A program made the translations under genes and the position numbers. Shown one piece after another: positions 56,744 through 64,000 of a DNA stretch of 64,000 bases; position 1 is the first letter of the stretch; every line of letters begins with the position of its first letter. The DNA lies in the NCBI RefSeq assembly GCF_002563695.1, contig NZ_PDJI01000004.1, positions 3,472,001 through 3,536,000 on the forward strand, in the 5' to 3' direction. The notes under the pieces are model-generated. The model ran no database searches, was not told the origin of the DNA, and was given only the letters and a program-made list of their open reading frames with translations. This DNA is from Georgenia soli. GTDB lineage: Bacteria; Actinomycetota; Actinomycetes; Actinomycetales; Actinomycetaceae.

Positions 56744-57301
56744 TCAGGCGTCGAGGCGGTAGGTGAGCAGCACGTTCCCGTTGCCGAACTCCCGGACCGC
56801 GGTGCGGTGCAGACCCACGGGCCCGGCGGTGCCCGCGAAGACGGAGCGGCCCGAGCCGAGCACCACCGGGTTGACGATGACGCGCAGCTCGTCGATGACG
56901 CCGGTGGGGAGCAGGTCGCCCACCAGCGTCGAGCTGCCGAAGATCGCGATGTCCTTTCCCGGTCGGTCCTTGACCGCTGCGAGATGCCCGGCGACGTCGT
57001 CGGCCACGAACGTCGTCGGGCCCCACGGGTGGGAGGTGAGCGTGCGGGAGGCGACGATCTTGGGCAGGTCGTTCATGAACGCGGCGACCACCGGGTCCTC
57101 CGCGTACGCCTCCTCGGTGGGCCAGTAGGCGGCCATCATCTCGAAGGTGCGCCGGCCCATGACGATCGTGTCGATGACGTCTCCCTGGCCGCGGGAGTAC
57201 CGCTCGAACTCCTCGTCGGTGCGGAACCAGTCGAGGCTGCCGTCGGTGGCGGCGTGGTGGCCGTCCAGGCTCGTCAGCAGGAAGGCGTAGATCTGGCGCA
57301 T
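56744..57301 (-). CDS. Dihydrofolate reductase family protein
   Basis: The product is 185 residues: IYAFLLTSLDGHHA, DTIVMGRRTFEMM, KIVASRTLT, KDIAIFGSSTLVGDLLPTGVIDELRVIVNPVVLGSG. It is the same RibD_C-like group as the protein at 51748-52314 but with distinct sequence. The NADPH-binding loop and FGSSTL motif are clear; substrate unknown. AGGAGCGCGACG precedes the ATG. Short tandem repeats lie in its upstream region. Confidence 0.87.
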   Translation of the reverse strand: MRQIYAFLLTSLDGHHAATDGSLDWFRTDEEFERYSRGQGDVIDTIVMGRRTFEMMAAYWPTEEAYAEDPVVAAFMNDLPKIVASRTLTSHPWGPTTFVADDVAGHLAAVKDRPGKDIAIFGSSTLVGDLLPTGVIDELRVIVNPVVLGSGRSVFAGTAGPVGLHRTAVREFGNGNVLLTYRLDA

Positions 57302-57314
57302 CGTCGCGCTCCTC

Positions 57315-57361
57315 TCGTCCGACCGTCACGTCGTCCGACCGTCACTCGGCAGACCGTCACG
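57315..57361. repeat. 16-bp tandem repeats upstream of a DHFR-like gene
   Basis: TCGTCCGACCGTCACG (57315-57330), TCGTCCGACCGTCACT (57331-57346) and the degenerate CGGCAGACCGTCACG (57347-57361) follow one another just before the minus-strand start at 57301. The remaining 57362-57769 is non-coding as far as I can tell: no tRNA, no clear small gene, only a ribosome site for the SPFH gene. Confidence 0.6.
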
Positions 57362-57769
57362 TTACCGCCGCGGCCGAGCTGCGAGCCGCGGATTAATCCG
57401 TGGCCCGCCCGGTGCGCGCCGTGCCATGCTTCCGCTCCCGGCGAGCGAGCAGCCGGCCCGGCGTGCCGGGTCCCGGTCCTGCGCGTGTGCCCGCCGGGGT
57501 CGTCTGCCTGCGGAGCAGATCTGGCACGGTGCTGACACACCTGGGGTTCAACTCCCCGTCAGGGCGTCGCCCGCCGGGTTCCGCGGTCGGGCGCCTGCGG
57601 TCCGGAGCTGTCCGAACGAAGCTCCCGACCCCGCGCCCGGCCGTGCCGGCCGGCGGCGTCCGCCGTGCCGTGTCGACCGTGGCCGACGGCGGTGCCCGGG
57701 CCGGTGCCCGGGCCACCCGTTGCAGGAGAGAGCTGTTGCAGGACCGAGCTGGAGGAGGAGGGAAAGGAC

Positions 57770-58438
57770 ATGTCGCTGTTCACCATCACGGTGCCGGCGC
57801 GCCAGTGCGCGCTCAGGTACCGCCACGGACGCCTCGACGTCGTGCTCGGGAGCGGCCGGCACCCGCGCGTCTGGGGCGCCCGGCACGTCCTGGTCGACCT
57901 CCGTGACCAGCTCCTGGCGCTCGCGCCGCAGGAGATCCCCACGGCCGACGGCGTCGCGGTCAAGGTCAGCGCGGTCGTGCGCTGGGCGGTGTCCGACGCC
58001 GTGGCGTTCGTCGAGCGTGCGGCGGACCCCGTCGGGCACACCTATCTCTCCGCGCAGGTCGCGCTGCGGGAGGCGCTCGGCGGGCTCACGGTGGAGGAGG
58101 TCGTCCAGCGGCGTGCGGCCCTGCCGGGGACCGACCTGACCGCCGCGGCCGACGCCGGAGCCCGGGCCGTCGGGATCACCGTGGCCGAGGTCGTGGTCAA
58201 GGACGTCATCCTGCCGGCCGAGCTGCGTGCCGCCGCGGCCGACCTCGCCACCGCACGCCAGCGGGGTCAGGCCGTCCTCGAGCAGGCACGTGCGGAGACG
58301 GCGGCCCTGCGGTCGATGGCCAACGGCGCCAAGCTGCTCGACGCGCACCCCGCGCTCGCCCAGCTTCGCCTCGTGCAGTGCGCGCCGCCCGGGACGCAGG
58401 TGGTCGTGCAGGTGGGCGGCCCCGGCGCTCCCCGCTGA
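57770..58438 (+). CDS. SPFH/band-7 domain protein
   Basis: The product is 222 residues: a beta-rich start (MSLFTITVPARQCALRYRHG), VDLRDQLLALAPQEIPTADGVAVKVSAVVRWAV, TYLSAQVALREALGGLTVEEV and the C-terminal helix LPAELRAAAADLATARQRGQAVLEQARAE. This is the prohibitin/stomatin-like core, but without an obvious N-terminal membrane helix. Such proteins assemble into membrane rafts or scaffolds. GGAAAGG precedes the ATG at 57770. Confidence 0.82.
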   Translation: MSLFTITVPARQCALRYRHGRLDVVLGSGRHPRVWGARHVLVDLRDQLLALAPQEIPTADGVAVKVSAVVRWAVSDAVAFVERAADPVGHTYLSAQVALREALGGLTVEEVVQRRAALPGTDLTAAADAGARAVGITVAEVVVKDVILPAELRAAAADLATARQRGQAVLEQARAETAALRSMANGAKLLDAHPALAQLRLVQCAPPGTQVVVQVGGPGAPR

Positions 58439-58484
58439 GGACCGGTCGCCCGGCGCCCGCCGAACGGCAGGCACGCGCGACCGA

Positions 58485-58518
58485 GGCGCCCGGCCCGGGA
58501 CCTACCGGGCCGGGCGCC
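58485..58518. terminator. Perfect 14-bp hairpin at a convergent junction
   Basis: GGCGCCCGGCCCGG (58485-58498) pairs with CCGGGCCGGGCGCC (58505-58518) across a 6-base loop. The loop contains the stop codon of the minus-strand EamA gene (58502-58504). It can serve as terminator for both the SPFH and EamA transcripts. Confidence 0.7.
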
Positions 58519-59518
58519 GCGTCCGACGGGCGCCGGTCCGGGGCGCAGGCGTCTCCGCAATCTCGTCACCGGTCCCGGGCGCCGGGGCACGCCCGGGCGA
58601 GGGTGGACGGCGGAGCAGCCGCAGGTGCCCCTGCCCGACGAGGATCCCGAGGATGACGATCGCGGCGCCGACCGGCTGGTTCACGGTGAGCCGCTCGTCG
58701 AGGACGAGCACGCCGAGGAGCACGCCCACCACGGGGGTCAGGTAGGTGACCGTGGACGCCAGCGTGGCGCCCCACGCCCGCACGATCTCCGTGTTCCACG
58801 CGTAGGCGACGCCCGTGCTCAACGCGCCGAGGGCGAGGACGGAGCCGACCACGGCCGGGCTGAGGTTCACCGGCCCGCGGGCCACGAACGGGGCGAGGAC
58901 GAGCATGACGGCGGCGGCCAGCCCCACCTGCGTCGCCGCCACGGTGACGCCGTCGTAGTGGTGGCCGGTGAGGAAGCGGCGCATGTACACGAAGCCCGTG
59001 CCGTAGCAGGTGGTCGCCCCGAGGGCGGCCAGCTGGGCGGTGTAGTAGTGCTCGCCGGCGGACGCCGTCGTCAGCTGCCACGGCGCCGCGATGACGACGA
59101 CCCCGGCCGCCGCCAGCACGAGCGCGGCCGAGCGCACGGCCGTGAGCCGTTCGGTCGGCAGCGCGACGAGGGAGATGAGCAGCGTCATGATCGGCGTCGT
59201 CGCGTTGTAGATGCTCGACAGCCCGGATGGGATGTACTGACCCGCCCACGCGAAGAGGAGGAACGGCACGACGCAGATGAGGAGCCCCAGGACGAACAGG
59301 TGACCGAGCACGCGGCGCTCGCGCGGCCAGGGGCGGCGCGTGAGCGTCATGATCGTCGCGAGCGTGAGCGCCCCGACGACGAGCCGGCCGAGCACCACCT
59401 GCGCGGGGGAGAGACCCTCCAGCCCCACCCGGATGAACAGGAAGCTCGCGCCCCACATGGTGGCGAGCGCGAGGAACTTGGGCAGCGTGCGCGCGGGGGT
59501 GGGCGCGGCCTGCGTCAT
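58502..59518 (-). CDS. EamA-family (DMT) exporter
   Basis: The product is 338 residues with about ten transmembrane helices in two EamA repeats (for example ALATMWGASFLFIRVGLEGL, YIPSGLSSIYNATTPIMTLLISL, LSTGVAYAWNTEIVRAWGATLASTVTYLTPVVGVLLGVLVLDE). Drug/metabolite transporters of this type export amino acids or other metabolites; the substrate is not predictable. AGGAGGCCAC precedes the ATG at 59518. The C-terminal 35 residues are a soluble Pro/Arg-rich tail that ends inside the terminator hairpin. Confidence 0.88.
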   Translation of the reverse strand: MTQAAPTPARTLPKFLALATMWGASFLFIRVGLEGLSPAQVVLGRLVVGALTLATIMTLTRRPWPRERRVLGHLFVLGLLICVVPFLLFAWAGQYIPSGLSSIYNATTPIMTLLISLVALPTERLTAVRSAALVLAAAGVVVIAAPWQLTTASAGEHYYTAQLAALGATTCYGTGFVYMRRFLTGHHYDGVTVAATQVGLAAAVMLVLAPFVARGPVNLSPAVVGSVLALGALSTGVAYAWNTEIVRAWGATLASTVTYLTPVVGVLLGVLVLDERLTVNQPVGAAIVILGILVGQGHLRLLRRPPSPGRAPAPGTGDEIAETPAPRTGARRTRRPAR

Positions 59519-59576
59519 GTGGCCTCCTGTCGGTCCGGCACATCGTGCGCGCACCCGAGCGGTAGTGTCCACCTGC

Positions 59577-60293
59577 ATGAGCGCCGTGACCCCGGGCGTG
59601 CCGGCGCCGGCCTCCGGAAGCGATCCCCTCGCCGTCGGCGAGCTGCTCGTGCCGCCGTCGAGCCGCACGGCCCTCGCGGTGCGGCTGCTCCTCGCCGTCG
59701 GCCTCCTCGTCAGCCTGCTCCAGAGCCTGACGGAGCCGGTCGAGCGACCACTGGGCGACCTTCTTCACGGGCTCCAGGAGGGCGAGGTCAGGACGGTCAC
59801 GATGGCGCGCCCCGAGCCGGGTGCGGAGGCTCACGGCACGTGGGAGGTGCGCTGGACCGGGGGCGGGCTGCCGGGCCGGGCGAGCTATGAGGTCGCCGCC
59901 GAGGACGGTTTCCACGTGGTCGACGAGGGTCAGCTCATCCTGGACGCGGCGAAGCATTCGCCGACGCCGGTGGACGTCACCGTCCGCTACAACTTCCTGG
60001 ACCCCGGCACGACCTGGCACGTCGGAGCCTTCGTCGGTCTGGCGGCGCTGCTGTGGCTGATCGGCGGGCCACAGCCCCGTCTGGCCACGAAGTGGGCCTG
60101 GTTCTGGATCGCGTGCAACGCCCCGCTGCTCTGGCTGGCGTTCGTGGTGCTGGAGCCTGTGCCGCTGTGGAACAACCGCCCGCTGCCTCAGCCGCCGCGC
60201 CGCCTCACGGGCGGGTGGGCGTTCCTGCTGAGCGTCACCGCCGTGCCGTTCGTGGGCGGGGTGCTCATGTCCGCGATCGACTGGCTGTTCTGA
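59577..60293 (+). CDS. Membrane protein of unknown function
   Basis: The product is 238 residues. A first hydrophobic helix (ALAVRLLLAVGLLVSLLQSL, about 32-52) is followed by a soluble, probably extracellular region with GTWEVRWTGGGLPG, then three helices (VGAFVGLAALLWLIG, AWFWIACNAPLLWLAFVVLE, FLLSVTAVPFVGGVLMSAI). No family recognised. It is divergent from the EamA gene with a short shared promoter region (59519-59576). Confidence 0.7.
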   Translation: MSAVTPGVPAPASGSDPLAVGELLVPPSSRTALAVRLLLAVGLLVSLLQSLTEPVERPLGDLLHGLQEGEVRTVTMARPEPGAEAHGTWEVRWTGGGLPGRASYEVAAEDGFHVVDEGQLILDAAKHSPTPVDVTVRYNFLDPGTTWHVGAFVGLAALLWLIGGPQPRLATKWAWFWIACNAPLLWLAFVVLEPVPLWNNRPLPQPPRRLTGGWAFLLSVTAVPFVGGVLMSAIDWLF

Positions 60294-60439
60294 CGCCGTT
60301 CGTCCCTCGGATGCGGCTCGTGCTCTCGGCGTTCCCCGCGTCCGGCGTCGCCGAGACCTTCGGCGAGGCGCCCGTGCACGTGGAGATCGAGCAGTGACCA
60401 CGCCCGAGCGTTGCGCCTTGCCGACGGCGAAGGCTCCGG

Positions 60440-60856
60440 TCAGCGGTTCTTGCGCGTCTCGCGCTCGTTGGCCTTCTGGATCGCCTTGACGAGCTCGTCC
60501 TTGCTCATGTTCGACCGGCCCGGCACGTCGAGGCGCTTGGCGACGTCGTACAGGTGCGACTTGGACGCGTTGGCGTCGACTCCGCCCGCCGTCTCGCCGG
60601 CCGACCCGCGGGTCCCCTCGGCCTTCTTGTCCGACGGGCCCTTGTCGTCCTTGGCCTCCCAGTGGTCGCCGACCTTCTCGTAGGAGTGCTTGAGCGCCGA
60701 GTACGCGGTCCGGTTGGCGCGCTCGCCCTCGCCGTAGGACTCGGCGGCCGAGTCGTGCGCCTTGGCAAAAGTGCGCTGCGCCTTCGCCGGTGACTTCTTG
60801 AGCGTGCTGGGCAGCTCGCTCTTCTTGGCGGAGCCGTCCTTGTTCGTCTTGGGCAT
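60440..60856 (-). CDS. ChaB domain protein with Rho_N-like tail
   Basis: The product is 138 residues, highly charged. The ChaB part (about 10-75) reads SELPSTLKKSPAKAQRTFAKAHDSA and ANRTAYSALKHSYEKVGDHW. The C-terminal part (SHLYDVAKRLDVPGRSNMSKDELVKAIQKANER) is a Rho N-terminal/SAP-like helix module that may bind nucleic acid. ChaB was named for calcium/cation transport regulation, but this remains unproved. ATG 60856 is the start; GGAAGGGGACG precedes it. Confidence 0.85.
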   Translation of the reverse strand: MPKTNKDGSAKKSELPSTLKKSPAKAQRTFAKAHDSAAESYGEGERANRTAYSALKHSYEKVGDHWEAKDDKGPSDKKAEGTRGSAGETAGGVDANASKSHLYDVAKRLDVPGRSNMSKDELVKAIQKANERETRKNR

Positions 60857-61016
60857 GGCGATCGTCCCCTTCCGTCGCAGGCCCCGGCCCGTGCCGGGCC
60901 TCTGCAACCCCAGCGTGGCCCCGGTCGTGGACGCTCGCATCCGCAAGGCCCTTCCGCTCCGCGGTGGGGGGGAGGGACAGTGGAGTCACGGGTAGGCACG
61001 CACGAAGGAGCGCGTC

Positions 61017-61514
61017 ATGAGGGCTCGACGAGGAGACCGCATCGTCCTGGCCGGGGAGCAGGTGGGCCATCCGGTCCGGGACGGGGAGATCATCGAGGTG
61101 CGCGGCGAGCAGGGTGCACCGCCGTACGTCGTCCGGTGGAGCGACGGGCACGAGGCCACGTTCTTCCCCGGCCCCGGTGCGGTCGTGCGCACACGCGGCG
61201 AGACGGAGGCACAGCCGGATGTACCGGCGCCGACGGCGGCGCAGCCCGTGCACGAGTGGAGCATCCGGGTGTCGCTCTATGAGCACCAGGACGACACGAC
61301 GGCGCAGGCCGTCCTGGTCAGCGGACCGGCGGAGCAGACCGACGCCAGCGGGAGCGCGCACCGCAGCGCCCGGGACCCGGCGTCGCCGCGCATCGGTGAC
61401 GAGATCGCCGTGGCCCGGGCCCTGCGGCACCTCTCGGACAAGCTGTTCGAGCGCGCCCGGCAGGACGTCGAGAACGCCACCGGCGAGCACGACGTCGACA
61501 TCCGGGCGAGCTGA
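61017..61514 (+). CDS. DUF1918-DUF1876 fusion protein
   Basis: The product is 165 residues. The N-terminal DUF1918 (about 1-60: RRGDRIVLAGEQVG, DGEIIEVRGEQGAPPYVVRWSDGHEATFFPG) has an SH3-like barrel pattern. The C-terminal DUF1876 (about 82-165: HEWSIRVSLYEHQDDTTAQAVL, GDEIAVARALRHLSDKLFER) resembles dsRBD-like small proteins. The two families are typical of actinobacteria. AAGGAGCGCGTC precedes the ATG at 61017. No function is known. Confidence 0.88.
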   Translation: MRARRGDRIVLAGEQVGHPVRDGEIIEVRGEQGAPPYVVRWSDGHEATFFPGPGAVVRTRGETEAQPDVPAPTAAQPVHEWSIRVSLYEHQDDTTAQAVLVSGPAEQTDASGSAHRSARDPASPRIGDEIAVARALRHLSDKLFERARQDVENATGEHDVDIRAS

Positions 61515-61524
61515 GAGTCGCTGT

Positions 61525-61562
61525 CGGCCGTGCGGCCCGGCCACGACCGGGCCGCACGGCCG
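61525..61562. terminator. Perfect 16-bp hairpin at a convergent junction
   Basis: CGGCCGTGCGGCCCGG (61525-61540) pairs fully with CCGGGCCGCACGGCCG (61547-61562) across a 6-base loop. It lies between the stop of the DUF1918 gene (61514) and the stop of the SRPBCC gene (61568) and probably terminates both. Confidence 0.75.
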
Positions 61563-61567
61563 AGCCG

Positions 61568-62062
61568 TCAGGCGGAGCGCTCGCGGAGCAGCTCCTCGAG
61601 CCGCTCGTACCCTTCGCCCATGCCCTGCTCCATCCCTGAGGACACCATGCCGTCGCGGGCCTCCATGCTCGGGTAGACGGCGTGGCCGGAGAGCCTGCAG
61701 CGCCCGTCGCCGAGGTCGGTGAAGGTGAGGAACTCGATGCTGACGACGTCCGGGTAGCCGCCGAACTCGAACGTCTGGATGGCGAACTCGTTCTCCCGCA
61801 CCGTGTGGAAGACGCCGGAGAACTCGTACGGAACACCGTCGGGCCCGGTGTGGATGTAGCGGTACGTGCCGCCGGTGCGGAAGTCGTAGTGGTCCATCTC
61901 CATCTTCAGGCCGCGCGGCCCCAGCCACCGGGCCACCAGGTCCGGGTCCGCGTGGGCGCGGAAGACGTCCGCGACGGGGAAGTCGAACTCCCGCTCGAAG
62001 TCGATGAAGGGGAGTCCCTCGGGGGCGGAGACGTGCAGGTCGTTGCGCAGTGCCTTATTCAT
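61568..62062 (-). CDS. SRPBCC (AHSA1) protein paired with ArsR regulator
   Basis: The product is 164 residues: FDFPVADVFRAHADPDLVARWLGPRGL, YDFRTGGTYRYIHTGPDG, VVSIEFLTFTDLGDGRCRL and the C-terminal helix MEQGMGEGYERLEELLRE. This is the common AHSA1-like type that travels with an ArsR-family repressor. The start overlaps the regulator's stop as ATGA. Ligand and reaction are unknown. Both genes appear to be under the inverted repeat at 62460-62477. Confidence 0.88.
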   Translation of the reverse strand: MNKALRNDLHVSAPEGLPFIDFEREFDFPVADVFRAHADPDLVARWLGPRGLKMEMDHYDFRTGGTYRYIHTGPDGVPYEFSGVFHTVRENEFAIQTFEFGGYPDVVSIEFLTFTDLGDGRCRLSGHAVYPSMEARDGMVSSGMEQGMGEGYERLEELLRERSA

Positions 62063-62439
62063 CGCTGGCTCCTGGACCGGTTCTCTGGCGTTGCTGTGCG
62101 CTTGCTGCTGTGACGTTCCTCCAGCACGGCGTCGAGGGAGCGGTACTGCGACTCCTTGACCAACCGGTAGCGGTCGATCCAGGCGGTCAGCGCTTCGAGC
62201 CGGGCAGGGTTGAGGTGCACGGGCCGGCGCTGGGCGTCACGGCTGCGCGTGACGAGCCCGGCGTGCTCGAGCACCTGGATGTGCCTCGAGATCGCCTGCT
62301 TGGTGATCTCGAAGGGCTCCGCGAGCTCGTTGACCGTGGCAGGTCCACGGCTGAGCCGGGCGATGATCCGACGGCGGGCGGGGTCGGCCAGGGCCATGAA
62401 CGCCCGGTCGAGGTTCGCCTCGTCGTCGGAGTCTGTCAC
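62059..62439 (-). CDS. ArsR-family winged-helix repressor
   Basis: The product is 126 residues: LDRAFMALADPARRRIIARLSRGPATVNELAEPFEITKQAISRHIQVLEHAGLVTRSRD, the ArsR HTH of the type paired with SRPBCC proteins. No metal-binding Cys motif is present, so it senses something other than arsenic, if anything. GTG 62439 is used; TTG 62448 is possible but sits too close to GAGG. It heads the two-gene operon and probably binds the dyad 20 bases upstream. Confidence 0.85.
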   Translation of the reverse strand: MTDSDDEANLDRAFMALADPARRRIIARLSRGPATVNELAEPFEITKQAISRHIQVLEHAGLVTRSRDAQRRPVHLNPARLEALTAWIDRYRLVKESQYRSLDAVLEERHSSKRTATPENRSRSQR

Positions 62440-62459
62440 GGTAGTCAACGTCCTCGTTG

Positions 62460-62477
62460 TTCAACTGATGTGTTGAA
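62460..62477. promoter_or_regulatory. ArsR operator dyad
   Basis: TTCAAC-TGATGT-GTTGAA is a perfect 6-6-6 inverted repeat just upstream of the ArsR gene, in an AT-rich patch (TTGTTCAACTGATG, GTTGAATAAG). Such TTCAAC/GTTGAA dyads are typical ArsR-family sites. It overlaps the region where the -10 box would be, which fits repression. Positions 62478-62757 otherwise contain only the CarD promoter region, with no other recognised element. Confidence 0.7.
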
Positions 62478-62757
62478 TAAGCATGGTCGGCGTGGAGCGC
62501 TGCTGTCAAGAGGTGTGGGCGACCAACGTCACACCCCAGCCACCAGGTGCTGATCTGGGAAAATGGACCGTGCCGGCTCGCGGTGGTCGGGCGCTCCCAT
62601 CCGTGTGGGGCGTCTGCCGCCGTGCTCCCGCCGTGCGCCCGGTGCGTCGGCCGTCGCGGTCGAGGTATGTGGTGGCGGGACGGTGGCTCGGTCGTGGAGC
62701 GTCAGCTCCCGGCCTCGTCAATCGAGTGCGGCGACCGCGCGCAAGAAGGTCGTGAGC

Positions 62758-63279
62758 ATGCAGTTCTCCGAAGGTCAGATCGTCGTCCACCCTCACCACG
62801 GACCGTGCACGGTGGCAGGGGTGACGAACCGGACGGTCAGGGGCGTCGACACCAGCTACCTCGACCTGGCGGTGCACGCCAAGGAGATGAGCATCTGCGT
62901 CCCGCTGCACAACGTCGCGGAGGTCGGGCTGCGGCCGGTCCTCGACGGCGTGGGGTTGAACGAGCTGCTCGATCTCCTCCGGGCGCCCACCGGCGAGGAG
63001 GAGGCCGGCTGGTCGCGCCGGTTCAAGAACAACGTGGAGCAGTTGCGTACCGGCGACCTGCTCTCGACGGCGAAGGTCGTCCGGGACCTCACCCGTCGCC
63101 AGGCCGACAAGGGGGTCTCCTGGGGCGAGAAGGACCTGCTGCGCCATGCCCGGCAGCCGGTGGTCACCGAGCTCGCGCTGGCCCTCTCCCTGACCGAGGA
63201 GGAGGCGGGGCAGGCGCTGGACGAGGTCATCCTGCACGGGATGGTCGCGCGCCTCGGCACCTTCGCCGTGGCGGGCTGA
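62758..63279 (+). CDS. CarD/CdnL-type transcriptional regulator
   Basis: The product is 173 residues. The N-terminal Tudor-like RNAP-interaction domain (about 1-65: FSEGQIVVHPHHGPCTVAGV, LDLAVHAKEMSICVPLHNVAEVGLRPV) is followed by a helical DNA-binding domain (WSRRFKNNVEQLRTGDLLSTAKVVRDLTRRQ). CarD binds the RNAP beta subunit and stabilises open complexes. The second domain is followed by a short extension, and overall similarity to canonical CarD is partial, so this may be a paralogue rather than the essential copy. ATG 62758 follows AAGAAGG; GTG 62752 is an alternative. Confidence 0.85.
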   Translation: MQFSEGQIVVHPHHGPCTVAGVTNRTVRGVDTSYLDLAVHAKEMSICVPLHNVAEVGLRPVLDGVGLNELLDLLRAPTGEEEAGWSRRFKNNVEQLRTGDLLSTAKVVRDLTRRQADKGVSWGEKDLLRHARQPVVTELALALSLTEEEAGQALDEVILHGMVARLGTFAVAG

Positions 63280-63285
63280 ACGGCC

Positions 63286-63999
63286 TCAGGACAGCACGTC
63301 CTTCGTGGCGAAGCGCCCGTAGGCCAGGGCGCCGAACAGCGCCACGTAGCCGGCCTGCAGCAGGGCGTTGTCCGCGAACGACGTCCACACCACCGGCTGA
63401 CGCAGGAGGTCGGCAAAACCGAGCCAGTAGTTGGTGAACAGCCAGGGGTGCAGCCACGCGAGCTGGTCGAGCGAACCGAGCACCTGGGCCACGACGGCGA
63501 GCACCGCCGTCGTGGCCATGGCGCCGACCGGCACCTCGGTGAGCGTCGAGACGAACAGGCCGACGGCGGAGAGCCCCAGGAGGGAGACGCTCACGTAGCC
63601 GGCCGCCAGCAACGAGCGCACCACCGACTCACCGACGCCGATGGTGTCGCCCGAGAGGAGGGGCACCGGCCCGACGGGGAAGAGCGCCGCGCCGATCGCG
63701 GCGCCGGTGAGCACCACCGTCAGCGTCGCAGCCACGCAGAAGACCGCGGCGCCGGCGTACTTCACGAGCAGCAGGCGCAGCCGTCCCACGGGAGCGGTCA
63801 GCAGGTACCGCAGCGTGCCGTGGCCGGCCTCGCCGGCGATCGTGTCGCCCGCGACGACGGCGACCGTCAGCGGCAGGAACAGGGGCACCGTCACCACCAG
63901 GGCGGTGACGGAGACGAACAGCCCGTTCTGGGTGACCCGGTCGAGGAACGGCGGGCCCTCGCCCGGTCCGGGCGGGCTCGAGGAGAGCCGGACGGCGAC
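63286..63999 (-). CDS. ABC-2 type transporter permease, C-terminal part
   Basis: The frame is open to the right edge of the window, so the N-terminus is missing; 237 residues are visible. Several hydrophobic helices (FVSVTALVVTVPLFLPLTVAVVAGDTIAGE, AGAAVFCVAATLTVVL, AGYVSVSLLGLSAVGLF, MATTAVLAVVAQVLG) and the motif GDTIAGEAGHGTLRYLLTAPV are typical of ABC-2 membrane subunits that export drugs or polymers. The ATPase should lie beyond the window. It is convergent with carD, 6 bases apart. Confidence 0.82.
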   Translation of the reverse strand, partial: VAVRLSSSPPGPGEGPPFLDRVTQNGLFVSVTALVVTVPLFLPLTVAVVAGDTIAGEAGHGTLRYLLTAPVGRLRLLLVKYAGAAVFCVAATLTVVLTGAAIGAALFPVGPVPLLSGDTIGVGESVVRSLLAAGYVSVSLLGLSAVGLFVSTLTEVPVGAMATTAVLAVVAQVLGSLDQLAWLHPWLFTNYWLGFADLLRQPVVWTSFADNALLQAGYVALFGALAYGRFATKDVLS

Positions 64000-64000
64000 G

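Noticed and set aside
57530..57560. tRNA-like T arm (GGGG-TTCAACT-CCCC).
   Set aside because: No acceptor, D or anticodon stems could be drawn around it in either direction, including a tRNA-Sec layout.
60310..60396. 28-codon frame (MRLVLSAFPASGV...) after the membrane-protein gene.
   Set aside because: No ribosome site, no recognisable domain, and such short frames are frequent at this GC content.
58566..61928. 1120-residue minus-strand open frame.
   Set aside because: Crosses several real genes on both strands; composition is typical of high-GC shadow frames.

Overview
The window is very GC-rich throughout (most third codon positions are G or C) and reads as the chromosome of a high-GC Actinomycetota, most likely a Micrococcales member near the Cellulomonadaceae or Promicromonosporaceae. 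This rests on many GTG starts, four-base ATGA/GTGA gene overlaps, CarD, RsfS and a DUF1918/DUF1876 protein, an ESX-like cassette, and LCP, FUSC and GAF-ANTAR proteins. Placement below order is a guess. No phage, insertion sequence, CRISPR array, rRNA or replication origin was seen.

Layout. 0-5 kb: the end of an allantoin-pathway gene (allE), then a five-gene minus-strand operon built around an EspC/WXG100-like small protein and a 458-residue putative type VII secreted protein. 5-18.6 kb: housekeeping and accessory genes, including a DUF2807 lipoprotein, an orphan rifampin-phosphotransferase-like enzyme, thioredoxin, proA, a FUSC/ArAE transporter, a DsbA-small protein-PNPOx-like operon, an AGE-family epimerase and an LCP cell-wall ligase preceded by a structured leader. 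18.6-28.2 kb: VOC, SDR, LMW phosphatase, amidotransferase and GH13 genes, then a nadD-rsfS-phosphatase operon. 28-33.4 kb: ankyrin protein, GAF-ANTAR/SpoIIE signalling pair, half-size binding lipoprotein with a CDF-like transporter, MBL hydrolase.

33.4-36.8 kb is the most unusual locus: a molybdopterin oxidoreductase whose iron-sulfur ligands are all replaced, with small helical His/Glu-rich proteins on both sides. 36.8-39.6 kb: an SRAP protein, then a decayed MurNAc-recycling cluster in which only anmK is intact between apparent murQ and amiE-like remnants, then tRNA-Ala(GGC). 39.6-50.4 kb: a frameshifted SDR, a CPT-like kinase, pdxK/thiD, MazG-like hydrolase, and a four-gene operon of lipoprotein, divergent NRAMP-like transporter and two PRC-barrel-like proteins, then hydrolase, pentapeptide and membrane genes.

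50.4-57.3 kb holds a LOG protein, a DUF2283 remnant, a probably acquired module (DHFR-like, YCII, HxlR with twin operators), a LAL-type LuxR regulator and a second DHFR-like gene. 57.3-64 kb: SPFH protein, EamA exporter, ChaB protein, a SRPBCC-ArsR pair with its own operator, a CarD regulator and the end of an ABC-2 permease. GC-only hairpins with long perfect stems and no U tract sit at several convergent gene ends.

All coordinates, starts and motifs were read by eye. Family names come from recalled signatures, not searches.
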